From positions 1 to 64,000 of the forward strand of contig JBAMJV010010141.1 of NCBI GenBank assembly GCA_037951105.1: a stretch of DNA of 64,000 bases, read 5' to 3'. The notes beneath the pieces were generated by a model that was given only the letters and a program-made list of their open reading frames with translations, ran no database searches and was not told where the DNA came from. Position 1 is the stretch's first letter; each line of letters opens with the position of its first letter. The translations under genes and the position numbers were made by a program. The stretch is from Echinarachnius parma (lineage: Eukaryota; Echinodermata; Echinoidea; Clypeasteroida; Echinarachniidae). Below are positions 1-12,294 of the stretch, one piece after another.

Positions 1-19
1 TAAAAGTTAAAACAAAACT

Positions 20-572
20 TTGAAATGATAAAGAGCGCCCTCTCTTATCAAGTCTTAAGTTACTTTAAATATGGAATAATGCATGTTACATGCTCCCAAA
101 ACGGTGCGTGATCGATTTCCCCAAGGAAAAACGCAGTATCTACATAGAAATTTGGAGGGTGATGAATTATGCCTTACGTTATGGATAAAACAATTGAACA
201 TGTTTCGGCATATATTCTTTATGTAAGTTAAAATACTTTAAAGGGAAAACAAGTTTAATTAATAAAAAAGCGCCCTCTCTAGACGAGTCACATTTTTCTT
301 AAAAAGGGGGCTTATCAGGCCGCATTTCCTCAATGAGATGAAATAAGAAGCGTAAATGTTCGTGATTAACCAAGCACACATATTTGTTTTTACATTCGAT
401 ATAAAAGTTTACTTACATTACTAGGAAAATACAACTTTAAATATATACAGAACGCCCTCTCTGAGCAAATATAAAGTTACTTTAAATGGAATAACTCGCA
501 AAGCGGTGCAATAAAAATATTCCCAAGGAAAAACGCAGTATCTACAAAGAAATCAGAAATATGAATGTTAGT
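20..572. repeat. Direct repeat pair (about 140 bp)
   Basis: Bases 20-155 and 430-572 are diverged direct copies. Each has a GCGCCCTCTCT-like block, then TTACTTTAAAT, then CAAGGAAAAACGCAGTATC (near 122 and 525). The reverse complement of the last motif returns at 1457-1480 and 1633-1653. That arrangement suggests the two sides of one old inverted-repeat element covering roughly the first 1.66 kb. No coding sequence is visible and the family is not recognised. Confidence 0.5.
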
Positions 573-575
573 GAT

Positions 576-2630
576 AATAAAGCAAAAGTGATTTGTTATG
601 ACATGATTATAACAAACTTGATGATCATGCTGCATTTTTTCATTGTAAGCAAATTCCAAGATACTAACTTAGCCTTAGGCTAGGGCCTATAATAATTATG
701 GTCCAAATTATTCAATCATGCCTATTCTTGCTTAACGTGATTTTAGGCGCCATCGATCAAAATGCATGTTCCAGACCGTGTCAGCAGCAGCTGCCGTAAT
801 TGCCGGCCTGGCCTGATATTAAGGCTAAATATGCTTCTACTCTATAGTCTGCATGAAGACTAGTCATATTTAGGACTAGGAATATAGGTTTAGTCTAGAG
901 CAATAGAGTGGGTTATATAAAAGCGAGTAGACCGTGCTTTGTTTTGTTTTTTATTTTCTAATGTTTCTAATTTGAACCAGCAGAATCCCTCAACTCAATT
1001 CAAATATCTTAAAGATTAAAATGAAGACAGTATTATAGTATTCTTGCTATTCCATGCTGGTACTGCAGAGCTTAATTTAGTAGAAGATTAGGACTGCATT
1101 ACTGTACAATCATAACTTAATTGCATGTATGTATGCGTTAAAATCACATGCCATTAACACACTGCACAGCATTCATATGCCGTGCGCAGTCAGTCTGTGC
1201 ATTGTGTGAATGTGGCCGAGGTACACGCACTTTCATGCATACTTGAATAGCCTTTGTCACAAACTCTGCACTTTATAGAAGAATGTTGGTCGCATTGCAA
1301 AATGCACTTATATGTTAAATTTGCTTCAATATCTTGTGCTTCACAATTCATATAAGTAATGAAATTTGTTTATACAAGATATAACTATTATAAATGCGCA
1401 TTATTCATATTGTCTGCATATAAATAATTTGTTTGTCTTGTAGCGAGACTAGCCGTGTAGATACTGCTTTTTTCCTTGGGGAAAGTGGAGGTTGACTGTA
1501 GATCATACTGCGTTTGAGGGTTGGGAAAAAATGGTGTTCCTAAACAATTTTCAGAAAAATGAATGTATCACATGAAAGAGCATTGTTTATTGAGTATTTT
1601 TCTGCCAAAAAGTGAAAATCAACAAAAATGTCAGATACTGCGTTTTTCCTTGGGAGGGCAGTATATATGATATGTACTTGGAATATCAAAACATATTTAT
1701 GTTCATCAGTAGTCATGGCACATTATTAATATTATTCATGATTTATTACTATATCTCTCTCCAATTATTAAATGTATATATATGAAAATTCGTTATACCT
1801 TGTGATTTCGTCTTAGCTATTTTGATGTTTGTAAATATCGATGTATTGTATTTTTCATGCCACAACAATTCACCTTGTAGCTGCGTATAAACTATTTTGT
1901 TTGTTGAATAAAATAACATTAATATTAGTATCATCCTTCAACTATACATCTTTATAATTAATCATCATGCCCTGTTTAGTATTTGTATATTGTTACATTT
2001 GTATGTGTAAAGTCGCTCTGAAACCTCGTTATGTGTATTAGCGCTATATAGGCAACAAATGTTGCTTTGTATTGTTTACACCCAACACACATCGACCGAC
2101 TATCCGGAATAGCACCTCTGCCGCGGGTCCTCGTTTCCTGATTGGATCTGCCCTGCTCCACCAACCACGGGGTCGTCCCTATACTTGATGCGCCCACATT
2201 CGCGACTAACTCCACTCCCACTCCTACCCAATGCTCTATTAGTAGCAAGCAAAGTTAATAATGACTCCCCGCCTCCTCTCCCGTTCCCAACTCTAGTCAG
2301 AGACAGGTCCGATCCAGAGCCCTCATCATTATTTTAACTCATCATCTCTCCACGTACAGTCTTGTTCAATTCCATCATACTCCCTACTCCACTCGCTATC
2401 ACTTTGGATTCCTTTCCTACTCCAACTATAATGGCCACAGTCCCAGTTGAATCCACTTTCTCTATTGGCTCCGCCCAAAATTCAATCGCTGCCTCTTTCG
2501 ACTCCGTGCCCAATCTTTCTGACATTTTTTCCTGACATTTCTTTGCACCGAATGCAATGTACATTGCAATTTGTTAATTCCCTCAATAAATAATTTACAT
2601 AATATTTATTAATAATAACAATAATTATAG
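576..2630. other. Non-coding stretch, no gene seen
   Basis: AT-rich DNA without a supported gene. It contains the two inverted copies of the CGCAGTATC motif (1457-1480 and 1633-1653). A less AT-rich patch at 2090-2560 has short open frames on the minus strand that resemble no family I know and show no start or splice context. Confidence 0.4.
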
Positions 2631-2727
2631 GTTCCTCTTCTATAGCGCATTTCAAAACCGCAGGTTGTTGTTCTATAGCGCATTTCAAAACCACAGGTTG
2701 CTCTTCTATAGCGCATTTCAAAACATA
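2631..2727. repeat. Three-copy tandem repeat, 33-34 bp unit
   Basis: The core TCTATAGCGCATTTCAAAAC occurs three times at 33-34-bp spacing, joined by CGCAGGTTG- or CACAGGTTG-like linkers. It is a short minisatellite with no coding role visible. Confidence 0.8.
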
Positions 2728-2970
2728 ATTTGCGTAATATGTACATTATCTAAGATGCCCGATGATAACAATAGTGCGGAACACTAGTGTAAAATTGAGG
2801 TAAAATGATGGACCCATCTGTATTAATAATAACAAAACAATTTGAAAAATATGCAAATGATCTATTGTTAAAAATGCATTCTTCGATTTCAACTTCGTTC
2901 CATTGAGATTTAATAGATCTAAAATGTTCAGCTAACATTATGGAATTATCTGCATAATATTTTAACTCCT

Positions 2971-3698
2971 TTAAAGGTAGGCTGAAATCCCGGCTTTGAT
3001 TAAGGTTTATATCTTTGAATATGTGCATATATTGATATTGATATCCTTAAGTTGGGTAAAAATGGTAAATTTCATGCAACTGTTTGGCTCTTTTTCGCAT
3101 CGGCGTTCCATACTCCTAAAAAAGTTATCTATAGCGGAGCGTGAGCTCATCGGGGCATGACGTCCCATGGTGACCAAAACACGGAAGTATACAAAATACG
3201 AGAATTGTCATCAACGTGGTTTACATGCAAAACATGTGACTTGCTTGTAAAACAAACTCGTGTTAGCTTGGAAATTGAGGCTTAACTGAAAATGCCTAAG
3301 AAATGCATTGTAACCGGATGCAGCAACACATTGAGTGTGGATCCTCCATGATATAAGCTGAAAGAAATGTTTGCAGATATTGACACAAAATTGAAAGAAT
3401 ATCTCTCTGTCAACGTGAGTAGATGCACTCAGCGTGTACGTCTATGGCAATATACATGTAGTACCAAGCTATACTGCGATTGTTACCATGTGACCGTCAC
3501 GACGATGATGTCATCTTTCTTGCCCGGACTCAATTTGTTTGGGGGCATTCCCAAAGTAAATTTGTAGGTCCTCATAACATTTATAAATAATTTTCCAAGT
3601 GGAAAACCGTTTGTCTTATTCGAAATCTTCATGAAAGTGTATTTCTAAAGGTCTAAAAATGCCATTTTCAGCTGATTTTCTTGTCTGCTTCCCTTTAC
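2971..3698 (+). mobile_element. TTAA-flanked DNA element with a THAP-like exon, copy 1
   Basis: The left end reads TTAA followed by AGGTAGGCTG. The right end reads GCTTCCC followed by a decayed TTTAC. The interior aligns along its length with 47,473-48,205, where both TTAA ends survive. TTAA duplications are typical of piggyBac- and Kolobok-type transposons. No transposase core is present, so this copy is non-autonomous or internally deleted. It carries a THAP-like first exon (see 3292). Confidence 0.6.
3292..3414 (+). pseudogene. THAP-like zinc-finger first exon, broken
   Basis: The frame starts at ATG 3292 with MPKKCIVTGCSN. This fits the N-terminal THAP pattern of a Cys-x4-Cys pair right after the initiator Met. 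An in-frame TGA at 3349 interrupts it. The frame then stays open to CAAC, followed by GTGAGT at 3415, a good splice donor. THAP domains are DNA-binding C2CH modules found in host proteins and in some transposases. Its position inside a TTAA-flanked repeat, with a second diverged copy at 47,805-47,938, points to transposon origin. The later His and Cys ligands would lie in a downstream exon that is not present, so the domain call rests on the first pair and the exon layout. Confidence 0.4.
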
Positions 3699-4299
3699 TT
3701 GAGGTCTACAGGCAGGTCATTAATGCCACCCTAATCTCGCCCGATCGCCGCCCAAAATGCATGCATGTTAAGAAAATTGTATTAAATATTATAGTAAATT
3801 TATTTATTGGAAACATTACTTATTTGCAAATTGAATTGAATTAAATTGGAAAATGTATTAGGTTAGAAATTGGATGATTAAATATCAAAGTATCTTTTGA
3901 AATGAAAATGTCAGTCTTTCGAGTGCCCTGAAGTATATTTGTGTACTGAATCAAAAACCTAAATGTGACCTAAATGTGACGAACGTTACCGATATTCTGC
4001 ATCCTATACATTTATTTAAAATCATTTGGAAAAAACATCAATACTTGCTCATACGACACGTACAAATACGGTCAAATTAGCACATACAATATTTGACCAG
4101 GTATTAGATGTGATTTTTACTTAATAGCAGTACTCAATTGTTTCCATATATTTTTCTTTGTAACATGAGTTACCGACAGATACCTCTTTCCCACATACAC
4201 CTATAGCAATATATGGTTGTGCGCTGTATGCAGTCTAGTTATACTTGAAGAAAATATCTCCTTAAAAGCGCCATTCGGTGCTGTCCTGGAGAGGCAGTG
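3699..4299. other. Non-coding stretch, no gene seen
   Basis: AT-rich, with short random frames only. The boundary with the LINE 3' end that follows is not sharp. Confidence 0.4.
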
Positions 4300-5089
4300 C
4301 AGTGCATGTGCCAGTGAAGTGCGTGGATGTGATGTTCTATTTACAGGTGCTTGGTGCTACTGTGCAGGTTGCATTTTCTGTTGGTTGTGTTTAAAGTGTC
4401 CGCAGAGTGGGAGGCGCCGCCATCTGTATGATGTTGGGCATGGCTGCATCCCTGAAACTCTGGGTGTTTGGTAACATTACTATAGGTAAGGGGAGCATGT
4501 TCCAAAGTCGAATTGATCTTGGGTAGAACTGTACAGGTAACAATCAACTCGACACTTAGGTTGATGTAAGAGAGGCGATGTTGTGCGAAGTTGATGACAG
4601 GATGTGACTGGGAGTGATGTGCGGAGGGAAACTGATGTTAACAATCCCATGGTGAATTTTGTGCATCATTTCAGCTTGACACAGAAGTCGCCTCTGCTGT
4701 AAGGTGTTCCAGCCTAGGGTAGTCAACATGTGGGTTACACTGGACTCCCTGCGGTAGTCGCTCATGACAAACCGCGCAGCCTGCCGCTGGATACTTTTCC
4801 ACCATCTGCACACTCCTCTCAGTCCAATGGGTTCCACACACATGATGCATACTCCAGTTGAGGTCGTATTAACTGGTTGTATGCTATCTCTTTCACTTGT
4901 TTGTTGCAGGTACCAAGAGTTCTTCTGACCAGGCCAAGAGTTCTTGCTGCCTTGGTACGGACTTGTTCAACATGGCTGTTCCAGCTTAGATTTTCAGATA
5001 TGACCACTCCCAAATATTTTGCTGTCTTCACTTTGGAAATCACTTGATCTTTGATGTTGTATGTGTGGAGTAGTGGCTGTCGTTTTAGT
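4300..5089 (-). pseudogene. LINE ORF2 C-terminal region, frameshifted
   Basis: Carries the post-RT part of the CR1-type ORF. The motif KYLGVVISENLSWNSHV lies near 5000, LEYASCVWNPLD near 4830, and a C-terminal SIRLWNMLP block near 4505. At least two frame changes occur around 4780-4830. The segment resumes exactly where the RT fragment at 10,318 stops: the sequence ACTAAAA is shared by both edges as the target duplication of the foldback element. It is inactive. The 3' untranslated end is placed near 4300 by loss of coding similarity only. Confidence 0.8.
5083..5089. repeat. 7-bp target duplication (TTTTAGT), left
   Basis: TTTTAGT at 5083-5089 is repeated exactly at 10,312-10,318 and flanks the foldback element. 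The LINE reading frame contains this sequence once if the element is removed, so the insertion site is well defined. Confidence 0.85.
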
Positions 5090-6262
5090 AGGGGAGGAAT
5101 AGGGGGGTCCCATGCACCCAAAAGATATATTTTTTTAACTTACATTTTTGTAATCCTGAATGTGTCTAGTTAAAGAATTTTGATGTTACCAAGACCAAAT
5201 CGTGTCCCATGGGTGTGTTTGGCGGCCATCTTGGACACCATGTTGGAGTTCAATGGAAAAAAGTGTAACTAACTTAAAATGTTGACTAATGGTCCATAAC
5301 AAGAACATTGAACATGTATTTAGGGATAGTTGGCAACGAGGGATTATTTTTAAATAATATTACTATATTTAAACCAATCTGAATACGTAATTTAGCGACG
5401 ATCGTGGTGGCCATCTTGAATTTTGACCAAAAAAGACGATTTTCTAATATATCTCTTGGAATATATCTAATAAAAAGACTAGTAGACACGATTGTTCATG
5501 AAATGCATCATGGAATATTTGATCAATATGTTCTTGTTCATAATTCAATCATATACATTTAAACAGGGGGTCTTGGCCGCCATTTTGTGCCACTCTTGGC
5601 CACCATGTTGGATTTCATTGAAACACGTGTAAATTGCTTATGTTAGAAGTAGGGTCATACAAAGACAAATTAACACATGTTTATATGGGTGAAATGGCAA
5701 CGAGGGATTAGTTAAAGTATAATTATAATTATTCAATTAATTTGAATGCATAATTCGGCAGCCATCTTGGATTTTGGTGAAAAAACATATTTGTATACAT
5801 CTTTTGGGATTAAATGAAATAAACAGAAAGTACAAAATAAATTAACATGCTTTTTGATAATTTCGCAACTCGGGATGATTACAAAATATAATTTCAGTTA
5901 TTTGTATGCCTGCCATCTTGGCAGCCATCTTGGATTTTAATGAAAAAAGCTATATGTACGGTGAATAAATTATCTTTCTAAATAAGTACCGTAATTTCAA
6001 GTCAAACAATCACATTTTCTGTATGATAGTTTATTGATGTATGATCTCAGAATATACAACCCCACATACGGGTTTTGGTAGGCACTTTGGCGGCCATCTT
6101 TGACTTAACTGATCTCCAATCATCTGCTTTAGCAGAGCATTAGCAGATTTTTGCCGTGCCTTGAAGGCTGAAGGTGGGCTGAGTGAAGTCAGGGCCTCTG
6201 GAAAGTTGGAACCGACCATAAATGTACACTGGGCCAAGAGCCCAGAGTGTATCCACTTTCAG

Positions 6263-6825
6263 TTAAAGGGATAGTTGAGTTCTGGTAAGGAGAGTACAGT
6301 TTTAGTGAAACTGAATTTTAGTAACCAAAACCTGCATCATTACATTACAAACTAATAGTTATAACTAGAAAGGAACACAAAATTACAAATGACGTAGTAA
6401 AGATCATGTTATCATTCAAAAAGAGCCGTTAAAACGTAAGAGGGCGCTCTCTAAACACTCATCGGTTTCAACCATTTTGAATAAAATATTGTGCATGTGA
6501 TGCTTTGTTGAAATAGTGATTAGATAGAGAAATAACCAACAACTATTTAAATACCTATTTTGTAACTTTTTGAAAAGAGGAAGCATTTTTTTGAATTTTT
6601 AACGGCTGGTTCAAAATTCTCTAATAAACCCGGGGCCCCGGGTTTATTACAAATTGTTATATTTATGGATATTTCAGCCGTTTCTGAACCGATTTTGATC
6701 AAACAAAGATGATTTTATTGTTTAAATATTATGCTCTTTCAAATTTTACACTCAGTTTTTCATTACCTCACAAACCAATTAAGTAGTCTAGCGCCCTCTC
6801 TACCAAAACTCAACTTTCCCTTTAA
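6263..6825. mobile_element. TTAA MITE with AGGGATAGTTGAG ends, copy 1
   Basis: TTAA at 6263 and at 6822 flank inverted ends AGGGATAGTTGAG and (complement) AGGGAAAGTTGAG. The other arm of the host foldback lacks this block and reads straight through CAGCTAAAGC, so the insertion is confirmed by an empty site within the same element. A second copy lies at 38,748-39,243. TTAA specificity fits piggyBac- or Kolobok-type elements. It has no coding capacity. Confidence 0.85.
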
Positions 6826-7889
6826 AGCTTTACCTTCAGCGAACGTACCATACTTCTCTTGTACGAAGGAGGTGTCCAATAACGGTTGGTGGCATCACAG
6901 ATAGGTTTCACCACCTGTAGCATGATTCCACCTGTGCTGTTTACTTCATTTTGTTGTCATTATGTTGCTATTTGTAATTTGTCATTATTTTATCCTCATG
7001 AATAATGACTTCCAGGTAGTCATATAATCTATGCCAGGATTCAAAACTTACATGTACGTCTAACCCCTGTATCACAAATACATACGCACTGACCCGCACC
7101 AAGCCAACAAGTGCCTGGGATAATTGTGTAGATGACACTTCTAAGCCACCTCAGCAAGAGAAGAAAAATTGAATCCACAAGGTCGCTGATGTAAACGCGT
7201 AAGGTGAGGACATGTTCGCATCTGTTTGAATGTCAATGATTGCACATTACTGATCAGCGACCATGATGCAGAAACACCTCTAGTATCATGGGACCGTACC
7301 GGACTGGCAGTCCATCACAACACTGTCACACCAATGGCCTTAACCATGTTAACATTCCATTGTAAAAAGATGTCTAAAAAGCACATGTCATGATTTCTAA
7401 CTCCTAGCCCTGCCTATCAATGTAGAGGGTCTAAATGACAATGACTCATTGATACTGACGCGAGACTCAAAAGAGGAGCACAGGCTGAAACCTACACAAA
7501 AATTACAAAAAGTACACACTCATAACCCTAGAATCAAGTTAGAAGAAGACACTGCGAAGCCATCTGTGAATAAGATCCTGATTCTACATTGGCCATGTTG
7601 GCGGTTATCGTGAGACAGACCGGTCGACTGATCATGCTGGCAGTGGCCATGAGTGACCAAGACTATACCGCTGTTCTACACGAGCCCTCTTTTCAATCAA
7701 ATGGTTTTGCAATGGCCACAAGGTTTTACAATGGCCACAAGGATGCATTAATATGAAATCAGGTTCAATGAGACCTGAGTTACAGATGTTGAACTAAAAG
7801 ACCACCATTAGTATTGATTCGGAACATGAAACATACACAAAAACAAGGGAAAACATGCCAGAAATCTAGATCAAATTCCAATCTATCGT

Positions 7890-8215
7890 GACCCTAGCTG
7901 CACTCTACATCGGAAAACGGAACATGGGTTGTTACGTTCCATCATGGGTCCGTCCTGGGACCTATCCTATTCACCATTCAAACTTAACCTAGGGACAGTG
8001 CAAAGCATCACGACGTGAGTTATCATCTCTACGCAGACGATTCTCCACTCTAAGTTGCCTTCAAGCCATCGCGTTTCAGACTTTGCTGCATGCCAGAAGA
8101 TCTAGGAATGTTTGACTGAGATGCATATGTGGATGGACAGTGATTTCCTGTAACTGAACCATAATAAAACATACATTCAACTTTCCTAGAATACATTCAA
8201 GACATGTTGATTGAA
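7890..8215 (+). pseudogene. RT fragment at the centre of the foldback element
   Basis: Around 7945 a frame reads GSVLGPILFTI, the RT motif B region. Around 8020-8041 another reads SYHLYADDS, the motif C catalytic block. Downstream pieces resemble the MEDL..WMDSNFLKLN type of segment found in L2/Rex-like LINEs. Frames are broken by several small changes and a stop after the YADDS block. It sits in the unpaired loop between the two inverted arms, so the foldback either captured this piece or formed around it. Confidence 0.6.
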
Positions 8216-10311
8216 GAACACTAGATAACTGTCAGTCTTCCGCCCCTTGCATGTGATCCCTTGTAGTTGTGTTTCATGTTCCGAATCATTCATAGTTGGA
8301 GTCTTTTAGTTCAACATCTGTCACTGAGGTCTCATTGAACCTGATCTCATCTTAATGCATCCACTTCTAGACCATTTGCTTGAAGAGAGCTAGGCTTGTC
8401 CAAAAGATCGTTAATCTTGGTCACTCGATCATGGCCACTGTCAGCATGATCAGTCGACCAGTTCGTCTTACACCTCTCATCTTGAAGGGTCGTTCCAATG
8501 GTCTGATAGGTCACAATAACCGCCCACGTAAAAGCAGGATCATGTTCCCAGATGGCTCCGCAGTGATTTCTTCTAACTTTATTCCAGGGATAGGAGTGTG
8601 TTCTTTTTGTCACATTTGTGTAGGTTTCAGCCTTGAATGTTCCCAGACGGTGATGCCATCATGGATGTACTCCCCTTTGGGGTCTCTCGACAGTGAATTG
8701 TTAGTGGCTTGGACGATGAAAATCACTAAAGAAGCTTTGTTCTGCCTACAGAAATAGCATTACACCAATGAGCCATTGTTCTTAGACCTTCTCAATTGAA
8801 AGGCATAGCTAAGAGTTAGAATTCATGCGATATGTTTCATGTGATTTTCGGACATCCTTATGAAATGGATTGCTAAGACCATTCATGTGACAGGTGGGGT
8901 CAGGTTGTGAAGTCATTGACCAACCAATACGTTCCCATGATACTAGATGCGTTTCTGCATCTTGGTCGCTGATCATGCAATCGTTGACATCCAAACAGCT
9001 GCCAACTGGTTCTCACCAGTCATCACGTGTGTATCAGCTATTGGACACCTCATTTGTACAAGAGAAGTATACTTTCGCTGAAGGTAAAGCTTTAGCTGAA
9101 GGGGGATACACTCTCGGCTCTTGGCCCAGTACATATTTACGGTCGGTTACAAATTTCAAGAGGGATCTGACTTCACTCAGTCCACCTTCAGCATGTTCAT
9201 GCAATTCACATGTCTGATGTATTTCAAGGCATGGAAAAAGTCTGCCATGCTCTGCTAAAGCAGATGATTGGAGATCGGTTAAATCAAAGATGGCCACCAA
9301 GGTGGCTACCAAATCCCAAATTGGGGGTTTTATAATTCTGACATCATGTTTCAATGCTATATCTATCAATAACTATCATACAAAAAATGTGATAATTGGA
9401 CGTGAATGCACGGTACTTATTTAGAAAGATAATTTATGTACATATACAATTTTAAAAATTAAAATCCAAGATAGCTGCCAAGATGGCAGGCATACAAATA
9501 ACTTGAATTATATTTTTTATCATCCCTAGTTGTGAAATTATCAAAAAGCATGTTAATTTGTTTGATATTTTCTGTTTATTTCATTTAATCCCAAAAGATG
9601 TATAAAAAAAGTTTTTTTCACCAAAATCCAAGATGGCTGCCGAATTATGCATTCAAATTAATTGAATCATTATAATTATACTTTAACTAATCCCTCGTTG
9701 CCATTTCAACCATATAAATAAGAGTTAATTTGTCTATGTATGACCCTACTGCAAACATAAGCAATTTACACGTATTTCAATGAAATCCAACATGGTGGCC
9801 AAGAGTGGCATAAAATGGCGGCCAACACCCCCTGTTTGAATTTATATGATTGAATTATGAACTAAAACATATTGATCAAATATTCCATGATGCATTTCAT
9901 GAACAATCATGTCTATTAGTCTTTTTATTAGATATATTCCAAGTGATATATTAGAAAATCGTCTTTTTTTGTCAAAATGAAAGATGGCCACCACGATCGT
10001 CGCTAAATTACGTATTCAAATTAGTTTAATTATTGTAATATTATTTAAAAATAATCCCTCGTTGCCAACTATCCTTAAATACATGTTCAATTTTCTTTTT
10101 ATGGACCGTTATTCAACATTTAAGATAGTTACACTTTTTTCCATTGAACTCCAACATGGTGTCCAAGATGGCCGCCAAACACACCCATGGGACACGATTT
10201 GGTCTTGGTAACATCAAAATTCTTTAACTAGACACATTCAGGTTTACAAAAATGTAAATTAAAAAAATATATCTTTTGGGTGCATGGGAACCCCCCATTC
10301 CGACTAGACTA

Positions 10312-11766
10312 TTTTAGTGTGATCGTGAGATGAGAACACTTCTTGACATTGAACTTCATGTTCCATGACTCTGCCCACTGGTTCATCTTCTGGAGGTCTT
10401 CGTTAAGGGCGAGTTGATCCTGTTTTGATTTGATGCAGCGATAAAGTACACAATCATCGGCAAAGAGTCTGAATGTGGACTTAATTCCTTCCCTGATGTC
10501 ATTGATGTAGAGTAGAAAGAGAGCTGGTCCCAGAACTGACCCCTGTGGTACACCCGACAAGACCTCTGCTGGTGCAGATTGTGATCCATTCACTGAGACG
10601 ACTTGAGTTCTTCCCAAGAGGAATCCCTTTATCCAGTGAAGAGTAGGTCCTCGGATGCCACAGAAATCCAGCTTGTACAGAAGCTTCTTGTGATCTACCC
10701 GGTCAAAGGCTTTGCTAAAATCTAGCAGGATTACATCTGTTTGGTGTTTACTGTTGATGTTACAGGCCCCGTCGTCCACTGCCTCTACTAGCTGAGTTTC
10801 ACAAGACAGCTTCTGGCGAAAACCATGCTGATTATCAATCAATACCTTGTTGTTAGCAAGATGTTTGCATGTGTGGCTCAGCAATATATGTTCAAACACT
10901 TTACAGCATATACTTGTGAGTTAAATTGGCCTATAATTTGATGGGTCTGACTTTGGTCCTGACTTGTAGATGGCAGATACCTTTCCTTTCAACCAGTCAC
11001 TTGGTAGAATCCCAGTATCATAGGACTGTTGAAACAGTTGCGTCAAGGCAGGTGAGAGTTCCTCTGCATAATCGTGAAGCATTCTAGCAGGAAGCTCGTC
11101 TGGTCCACTTGACTTGTTGACTTTCAGTCCTTTGAGTTGTTTCAAGACACCGTGGGGGTCGATGGTTAAGTTACCAATAGATGGATAGGGTGATGGTCCC
11201 TTATCTGGTATGGCAGAGCCATCATCCCTGGTGAAAACTGAAGAAAACTGTGAGTTCAATGCCTTTGCCTTTTCCTTGTCAGTTGAACAGAGTTTGTTTC
11301 CATCCTTCAATGTAGGGATACCAAGGGTCTCTCTTCTTTGTGCCTTGACATATCCCCAAAACCTCTTTGGATCCGTCTTCAAACTCGAGCCTAAATCTTT
11401 TAAGTATTCTTTAAATGACTGTCGTTTCATTTTGTCTACCTCATTTCGTTTCTTTGTGTAGGTTGACCAATGCTGCTCATTCTTTGTAGCTCTAGCTCTG
11501 TGGTAGAGCTTGTCCCTTTTGTTCATCTCTCTGATAAGAGGCCGGTTGATGTAAGGATGACTTGGTTTCCCATTGACTGTCTTGTGAGGTATGTGAGACA
11601 TGACTTCCTTCAAAGAGTCTTTGAAGAAGTTCCAGTTCTCTTCTACAGACTTTTCATCAGGAGAGCGGTCAAAGTATGATGAAACAAGATGCTTGCATCT
11701 TGTTTTGATGTCGTCAGTATCGGCCTTGTGGTAATGATACACAGTTCGCGGTGGTTTCCTCTGTAG
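10312..11766 (-). pseudogene. LINE reverse transcriptase region (CR1-type)
   Basis: Reverse transcriptase of the split LINE. It starts just after the endonuclease with a linker (PRTVYHYHKADTDD near 11,735). RT motifs follow: YKSGPKSDPSNYRPI near 10,930, catalytic motif A LLDFSKAFDRVDH near 10,720, motif B GVPQGSVLGP near 10,545, and motif C LFADDCVLY near 10,450. The catalytic aspartates are present. Two in-frame TAA stops break the frame, one at 11,767 between endonuclease and linker and one at 10,921 after NYRPI. Each looks like a point change of a sense codon. The frame ends at the foldback insertion, where the stop at 10,309 comes from inserted sequence. It acts in target-primed reverse transcription when intact. 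Confidence 0.9.
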
Positions 11767-12294
11767 TTAAGGAGACAAGTTGACATCAAATAGCAAAATA
11801 TCATGATCACTGATACCTGTGCTTACAATCACTTTATCCACTAAGGCTGGGTTGCTTGTACAGACTAAATCTAGGATGTTCCCAGAAATTGGCCTAGTAA
11901 TGTCTCTTGTAAGCTGGGTTAGACTGCATTCATTCAGAAAGTCCAAAAATTTATTATGCAGACTTTGGGTACGTGGGTTTGTAGTAGATACACTCTCCCA
12001 ATCAATATCAGGCAGATTGGCGTCACCAGCGAGAATTATGTTTGGGAGTTTTCTTTGTTTACTCAGCACCTTGCGAACGCTTGCTTCCAAGTTATCCACT
12101 GAAGTAGCATTGCCGCTTGGTGGTCGGTAAAAGCTGCCTAGGTAGATGCATCCGCTTTTCACAAATTCAGCAGACATCCAACAAATTTCAAAGTCCGAGT
12201 CGAATTCCGGTCGGGAAAGAGCAGTGATGTCAGACCTAACTGCTACAAAGACACCTCCTCCAAAAGCAGTTCGGTCCTTTCTGTAGAACTCATA
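11767..12294 (-). pseudogene. LINE APE endonuclease, C-terminal half
   Basis: Second half of the apurinic-like endonuclease of the split LINE. It has the AFGGGVFVAVR block, GSFYRPPSG, the ILAGDANLPDIDW metal/substrate loop, and the terminal STGISDHDILL motif with its catalytic Asp-His pair. This is the enzyme that nicks target DNA to prime reverse transcription. It is cut off at its N-terminal side by the inserted LINE, whose TGTCAT-repeat tail abuts the codon for SYEFYRKD. The frame itself is clean to the TAA at 11,767. Confidence 0.9.

Larger units (their letters stand above)
5090..10311. mobile_element. 5.2-kb foldback (long inverted repeat) element
   Basis: The two halves are inverted copies of each other. 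The ends pair as GGGGGGTCCCATGCACCC on the left and its near complement on the right. Pairing continues inward: 5140-6260 with 9080-10,260, then 6826-7560 with 8560-9060, then 7560-7850 with 8256-8560. Only about 400 bp at the centre (7852-8256) is unpaired. The left arm is longer because of the TTAA MITE at 6263-6825. The flanking duplication is 7 bp. No transposase frame was found, so the element is non-autonomous and its superfamily is unassigned. Confidence 0.85.

Noticed and set aside
2090-2564. Minus-strand open frames of 90 and 76 residues in a less AT-rich patch
   Set aside because: No recognisable domain, splice signals or start context; length is within chance.
8347-9369. Open frames of 88-125 residues on both strands
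   Set aside because: They lie in the right arm of the foldback element, and the matching left arm does not keep them open. No domain seen.
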